A stretch of 64,000 nucleotides of DNA. Source: Thiohalospira halophila DSM 15071. Its GTDB lineage: Bacteria; Pseudomonadota; Gammaproteobacteria; Thiohalospirales; Thiohalospiraceae. Positions within the stretch are counted from its first letter, which is position 1. Each line of letters opens with the position of its first letter. The position numbers and the translations under genes were made by a program. Below are positions 60,437 to 64,000 of this stretch, one piece after another. Under the pieces are notes generated by a model, which saw only the letters and a program-made list of their open reading frames with translations, had not been told where the DNA came from and searched no databases. The stretch lies in NCBI RefSeq assembly GCF_900112605.1, contig NZ_FOMJ01000003.1, positions 1-64,000 on the forward strand. Reading direction: 5' to 3'.

Positions 60437-60919
60437 TCAGCCGGCCTCCGGACGATGAGCGACCAGGGTGATCCCGTCCATGTGCTCCACGATCAACTCC
60501 TCTCCCTCCACCGGTTCGCTGCCGTCGCTGAGACGAACCGGGAAGTGATCACTCTTGAGTTTCGCCACCAGTCGATCACCCTGGGCGACCACCGTGACGC
60601 GGACCCCCTGTTCCCAGCCCGGATCACGCGGAGCCACCTCCCGGCGCGTAAAACGGGTCCGGAACAGATGGATCATCAACGGCACCAGGACTGCTGTCGC
60701 CAGGACAAAGCCCCAGCCCTGCCCGGCCACGCCGAAACCGATGGCCGCCAGGCCCGCCGCAACCAACGCCGCAAGACCGGTAGCAACGAGGATGAACTGC
60801 GTCCCGACCAGAGTGAGGTCGACGACGACCAGTGCGACCGCCGCGATAACCCACATCAACCAGGCGGGTAGAACCATGGACCCCAAGGGCTGCTCCTGTT
60901 CGGGGAATGGTTTCAGCAT
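60437..60919 (-). CDS. NfeD-like membrane protein
   Basis: 160 aa with this ATG. Membrane segment block (LPAWLMWVIAAVALVVVDLT and LAALVAAGLAAIGF, GFVLATAVLVPLMIHLF) and a C-terminal OB fold (RVTVVAQGDRLVAKLKSDHF, GEELIVEHMDGITLVAHRP), the short NfeD type. Partner of the SPFH protein that follows after 33 bases. A later ATG at 60877 is also possible. The frame continues upstream into tRNA-Lys, but that extension is a tRNA artefact. Confidence 0.88.
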   Translation of the reverse strand: MLKPFPEQEQPLGSMVLPAWLMWVIAAVALVVVDLTLVGTQFILVATGLAALVAAGLAAIGFGVAGQGWGFVLATAVLVPLMIHLFRTRFTRREVAPRDPGWEQGVRVTVVAQGDRLVAKLKSDHFPVRLSDGSEPVEGEELIVEHMDGITLVAHRPEAG

Positions 60920-60988
60920 GCATGCGCACCCTCGGTGACGCAATGCGGCTACTTGCCAGAGTGAATCGCCCCCCACCGGGAGCGATAC

Positions 60989-61015
60989 AAAAAAGCCCCC
61001 GTCGAGGCGGGGGCC
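60989..61015 (-). terminator. Rho-independent terminator downstream of tRNA-Lys
   Basis: The minus strand reads GCCCCCGCC-TCGA-CGGGGGC and then TTTTTT (60994–60989), about 95 bases past the tRNA 3' end. Confidence 0.85.
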
Positions 61016-61074
61016 GGGAAGTCCGTCGAGTCGACGCGTCACTGGAGATGTGACTTTTCTGTGACTCGGGGGAT

Positions 61075-61104
61075 AGGGAGTCACACCCTTCGTTGTAACT
61101 CCCT
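61075..61104. repeat. inverted repeat beside tRNA-Lys 3' end
   Basis: AGGGAGTCAC (61075–61084) and GTAACTCCCT (61095–61104) pair at nine of ten positions, 6 bases from the tRNA CCA end. GTAACTCCCTG is close to the GTAACTCACTG of the array beside tRNA-Ser. Nearby GTGACTTTTC and GTGACTCGG words echo it. Possibly an integrase site or remnant. Confidence 0.35.
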
Positions 61105-61110
61105 GATTTT

Positions 61111-61186
61111 TGGTGGGCCGTGCTGGTCTCGAACCAGCGACCAATGGATTAAAAGTCCACTGCTCTACCAACTGAGCTAACGGCCC
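61111..61186 (-). tRNA. tRNA-Lys(UUU)
   Basis: The minus strand begins GGGCCGTTAGCTCAGTTGG, has anticodon loop CTTTTAA (anticodon TTT) on stem TGGA/TCCA, T-loop GGTTCGAGACC and acceptor CGGCCCACCA. All stems pair. TATGAT 13–18 bases upstream is a likely -10. Confidence 0.97.
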
Positions 61187-61208
61187 GAAAGACCCGGGAT
61201 CATACCCG

Positions 61209-61238
61209 AGCCCCCGCCCGTCCGGAAGGGCGGGGGCT
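61209..61238. terminator. hairpin between yeeE-like gene and tRNA-Lys
   Basis: AGCCCCCGCCC and GGGCGGGGGCT form a perfect 11-bp stem with an 8-base loop, eight bases after the transporter stop codon (minus strand). No T run follows, so it may be a 3' stabilising hairpin or a weak terminator. Confidence 0.5.
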
Positions 61239-61246
61239 TGCGGCCG

Positions 61247-62512
61247 TTAGATGGCCTCGAGCTTGCGCAGGCCCGGGGGCAGCAGCTTGAGATCCACCAG
61301 GGCGGTCACGAGGGCGCGGCCGAAGGTGGCTTCCTCCTCGTAGACCATCTTGTAGTACTGGATCTTCATGGTCGTGGCCGCGCCGAGGACGATGGAGACG
61401 AAGGTCAGCATCGAGCCCACGGAGAGGGTGGAGAAGCCGGTCACGCCCTGGCCGATGGTGCAGCCCAGGGCCATGACGCCGCCGATGCCCATGAGCACGG
61501 CGCCGATGGCGTGGTTGGCGAAGTCCCCCTTGGAGGCGAACCATTCCTTGCGGAAGGTGCCGCTGAGGATGGCGTAGAGGAACGAACCCACGATGACGCC
61601 GGCGAAGGCGGCCAGGCCGAAAGTCACGAAGGCCTTGCTGAAGCCGGAGCCAACCCAGCCCACGGCCTGGGCCGTGGGGTTCACGAAGGTGTAGGACTGG
61701 GTATCCACGAAGGCCGAGCGGATGGGCTTCACCGCGTCGGCGCCGGGGCTGTTCATGCTCCAGTCGGCGGCGAAGCCAGCGAGGTTCGTGGAATCGAACA
61801 TGCCCTGCACCTGAATGGTCCCGGAGAAGTACCAGCCGGCGGTGACCACCAGGCCGACCACCAGGCCGCCCAGGATGTTGTCGAAGTTCTGGCGGAAGTC
61901 GGTGGACCGGACCACGAACAGCAGCAGCGCCAGGGCGACGATGACGCCGATGACCAGGCGGCCGGTCATGGCGGCATCAGCCCCGGCGATGAGGCTGCCC
62001 AGGTCCTGGCCACCCTCCAGCGTCACCCGCGACCAGGAGAGCAGGGGCAGGAAGAAGTTCATCAGGGTCACGTCGGTCCCCGGGAAGGGGAAGATCATGA
62101 AGTAGGCGGCGATGCCGACGATGGCGAGCACCACCAGCGACTTGAGGTTGCCGCCCCCCAGACGCACCAGGTTCTTGTTGGTGCAGCCGGAGGCCAGACT
62201 CATGCCGACGCCGAACATGGCGCCGCCGATGATGTTCTCCAGCCAGATGAAGTTGGCGCCGCGGTAGGCGGGGAAGGTGGAATCGAGATCCACCAGGCCG
62301 GTCCCCTCGATGACCAGGGCACCCACCAGGGCGACGGCGATGGCGAACATCCAGGACCGGAAACGGCCGGTGTCACCCATGTTCACCCAGTCGGAGACGG
62401 CACCCATGGTGCAGAAGTTGGTCTTGTTGGCGACGGCACCCAGGACCAGGGCGGCGACGAAGGACGTCCCCACCAGGTACCACAGGGCCGTGGTATACGA
62501 CTCGAAAAGCAT
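61247..62512 (-). CDS. YeeE/YedE family (TsuA-like) sulfur transporter
   Basis: 421 aa, about twelve membrane helices. The two halves carry the conserved Cys motifs of the family: KTNFCTMGAVSD and SLASGCTNKNLV in the first, ALGCTIGQGVTGFS in the second, which line the thiosulfate path in TsuA. Import or exchange of thiosulfate or a sulfane-sulfur species is expected, fitting a sulfur oxidiser. ATG at MLFESYTTALWYLVG; the longer frame to 62605 has no support. Confidence 0.9.
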   Translation of the reverse strand: MLFESYTTALWYLVGTSFVAALVLGAVANKTNFCTMGAVSDWVNMGDTGRFRSWMFAIAVALVGALVIEGTGLVDLDSTFPAYRGANFIWLENIIGGAMFGVGMSLASGCTNKNLVRLGGGNLKSLVVLAIVGIAAYFMIFPFPGTDVTLMNFFLPLLSWSRVTLEGGQDLGSLIAGADAAMTGRLVIGVIVALALLLFVVRSTDFRQNFDNILGGLVVGLVVTAGWYFSGTIQVQGMFDSTNLAGFAADWSMNSPGADAVKPIRSAFVDTQSYTFVNPTAQAVGWVGSGFSKAFVTFGLAAFAGVIVGSFLYAILSGTFRKEWFASKGDFANHAIGAVLMGIGGVMALGCTIGQGVTGFSTLSVGSMLTFVSIVLGAATTMKIQYYKMVYEEEATFGRALVTALVDLKLLPPGLRKLEAI

Positions 62513-62676
62513 GTCGGGATCCTCGCTCTGGCTCCTCGTGAACGGCAGACGACGGTGGAGGGGGCTCTTTATCAGAATCTTGTAATACGAATCATTCCGC
62601 CCCACCGAAACGCCCGGTTACTATAAACCACGCGTTACGGTCTGTCATGGCGGGGGATGCCGGGTCGGGGCGCCGG

Positions 62677-63369
62677 TCAGTCCTGGTAGGGAGTGGGGTC
62701 GGGCACGCCGGCCTCGGCGAAGCCCGCCGCCCGCAGGCGGCAGGAGTCGCAGACGCCGCAGGCGCGGCCCGCCTCGTCGGGGTTGTAGCAGGAGGTGGTG
62801 AGGGCGTAGTCGACGCCCCGGTCGTGGCCAGCGGCGATGATCTGCGCCTTGCTCATGTCCATCAACGGCGCGCGAATGCGTAGATAGCCCTCCCCTTCCA
62901 CCGTCGCTCGCAGGGCGCGGTTGGCCATCTGCTCGAAGGCGGCGATGTACTCCGGGCGGCAGTCGGGGTAGCCGGAGTAGTCCACGGCGTTGGCGCCGAT
63001 GAAGATGTCCCACGCCCCCAGGACCTCGGCCCAGCCCAGGGCCATGGAGAGGAAGATGGTGTTGCGCGCCGGGACGTAGGTCACCGGGATCCCGGCGCCG
63101 GTCTCGGAGGGGATCTCGATGGCGCGGTCGGTGAGGGCCGAGCCGCCGATGGCGCCCAGATCGAGGTTCATGACCCGGTGTTCCGCCGCCCGGAGTTGCT
63201 CGGCCACGGCGGCGGAGGCGGCCAGCTCGCCGCGATGGCGCTGGCCGTAGTCGAAGGCCAGGGTATGGCAGTCGAAGCCCTCGGCCCGGGCCATGGCCAG
63301 GGTGGTGGCCGAATCCAGCCCGCCGGAGAGGAGGACCACGGCCCGCTGATCGGTTCCGCTCTGACTCAT
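62677..63369 (-). CDS. queC: 7-cyano-7-deazaguanine synthase
   Basis: 230 aa. ATP-dependent conversion of carboxy-deazaguanine to preQ0 for queuosine. PP-loop [15 protein letters not shown] at the N-terminus, [12 protein letters not shown], and the zinc site [20 protein letters not shown] with the four family Cys. The ATG overlaps the queE stop (ATGA), so the two are coupled. Confidence 0.96.
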   Translation of the reverse strand: MSQSGTDQRAVVLLSGGLDSATTLAMARAEGFDCHTLAFDYGQRHRGELAASAAVAEQLRAAEHRVMNLDLGAIGGSALTDRAIEIPSETGAGIPVTYVPARNTIFLSMALGWAEVLGAWDIFIGANAVDYSGYPDCRPEYIAAFEQMANRALRATVEGEGYLRIRAPLMDMSKAQIIAAGHDRGVDYALTTSCYNPDEAGRACGVCDSCRLRAAGFAEAGVPDPTPYQD

Positions 63370-64000
63370 CGGCCCGCCTCGTCGCCCCAGAGGAGCTTGT
63401 GCAGCTGGACCTGGAAGCGGACCGGCAGGGCGTCGGTGACGATCCAGTCGGCCAGCTCCTGGGCCGCCAGCCCCTCGTGGACCGGGGAGAAGAGGACCTC
63501 GCAGCGCCGGTCCAGGCCGTGCTCGGCGACCACGTCCCGCGCCCACTCGTAGTCGGCGCGGTCGGCGAGGACGAACTTCACCTGGTCGGCGGGGCGCAGG
63601 TCCTCGAGGTTGGCCCAGCGATTCTGGTGCGCCTCGCCGGAACCCGGCGCCTTGAGGTCGATGACCCGCTCCACCCGGGGGTCGACCCCGGTGATGTCCA
63701 GGGCGCCGCTGGTCTCCAGGGAGACCCGGTGGCCGGCATCACAGAGCTCGCCGAGCAGCTCGAGGCAGCCGCGCTGGGCCAGGGGCTCGCCGCCGCTCAC
63801 GGTCACGTGCTCGACCCCGTGGCCGGCCACCTCCGCCAGGATCGCCTCCCGGGTCCACGCCTCGCCGCCGGTGAAGGCATAGGTGGTGTCGCACCAGCCG
63901 CAGCGCAGGGGGCATCCGGTGAGCCGCACGAACACCGTCGGCCAGCCCACCTGGCGCGCCTCACCCTGGAGGGAGCGGAAGATCTCGGTAATCCGGAGGG
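63366..64000 (-). CDS. queE: 7-carboxy-7-deazaguanine synthase (cut by window edge)
   Basis: Radical SAM enzyme that contracts CPH4 to CDG in queuosine synthesis. The frame is open to the edge and reads [20 protein letters not shown] before [17 protein letters not shown], the C-x3-C-x2-C cluster motif. Only about three or four N-terminal residues are missing. Also seen: [18 protein letters not shown] and HKLLWGDE at the end. A GTG at 63950 is internal, not the start. Confidence 0.95.
   Translation of the reverse strand, partial: LRITEIFRSLQGEARQVGWPTVFVRLTGCPLRCGWCDTTYAFTGGEAWTREAILAEVAGHGVEHVTVSGGEPLAQRGCLELLGELCDAGHRVSLETSGALDITGVDPRVERVIDLKAPGSGEAHQNRWANLEDLRPADQVKFVLADRADYEWARDVVAEHGLDRRCEVLFSPVHEGLAAQELADWIVTDALPVRFQVQLHKLLWGDEAGR

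Noticed and set aside
60920-61171. N-terminal extension of the NfeD-like gene beginning MVEQWTFNPLVAGSRPARPT
   Set aside because: It is tRNA-Lys read as protein; the real gene starts at 60919 or 60877.

Overview
The window is a GC-rich gammaproteobacterial chromosome segment. The block csrA–lysC–alaS–recX–recA–thpR–cinA, followed by mutS–fdxA, is typical of gammaproteobacteria. Acidic protein linkers, a YeeE/YedE thiosulfate-type transporter, a cytochrome c–porin fusion and two peptidoglycan peptidases of the helical-shape type suggest a halophilic sulfur- or iron-metabolising spirillum of the Ectothiorhodospiraceae kind (Thiohalospira/Halorhodospira-like). That assignment is inference.

Layout. 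1–6.3 kb is an AT-richer accessory island beside tRNA-Ser(GCU). It holds an IS3-family end fused to a relaxase remnant, then four minus-strand genes, two of them with HEPN-type RNase motifs (one an Abi-C protein), one with a zinc-knuckle module and one membrane protein with an SH3 domain. An attachment-site-like repeat array lies between island and tRNA. 6.4–13.7 kb is core housekeeping (csrA, lysC, alaS, recX, recA, thpR, cinA, PilZ). 13.9–17.2 kb is a four-gene MCE lipid-transport operon whose STAS-permease appears to start at ATT. 17.3–34.6 kb carries mutS, fdxA, a GGDEF protein, a CsrB-like sRNA, cnoX, dsbC, dusA, a LysR–amidotransferase-like–AI-2E operon, ParA and hrpA.

That stretch also contains six copies of an unusual intergenic element. 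Each has a 54-nt core of constant length that can fold into two covarying hairpins, enclosed by a 28–32-bp inverted repeat whose sequence differs completely in every copy. All six point the same way. This is the strongest candidate for an undescribed system here.

34.6–42 kb is a signalling/surface cluster: CHASE2 adenylate cyclase, GAF–HD-GYP protein, a Slam-like outer-membrane translocon and a FecR protein with a possible Slam-substrate barrel, with a CRP-like site upstream. 42–50.4 kb holds DUF502, slt and a tightly coupled six-gene operon (two peptidoglycan peptidases, FliB-like methylase, YgjP-like peptidase, J-domain and NERD proteins). 50.5–55.1 kb has a spermidine-synthase-like gene, iscR, the cytochrome–porin, a PmtA-like methyltransferase and a small sigma-54-driven gene. 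55.3–58.6 kb is a PLD–helicase–S24–DUF3427 giant. 58.6–64 kb has a methyltransferase, a small membrane protein, qmcA/nfeD, tRNA-Lys, a YeeE transporter, queC and queE (cut by the edge).

Connections: csrA and the CsrB-like RNA form a post-transcriptional switch. The GGDEF, HD-GYP and PilZ proteins handle c-di-GMP. The adenylate cyclase may act through the CRP-like site upstream of fecR. At least five genes (mutS, dusA, hrpA, DUF502, speE-like) have a TANNNT hexamer 6–7 nt before ATG and no ribosome-binding site, which suggests leaderless mRNAs.
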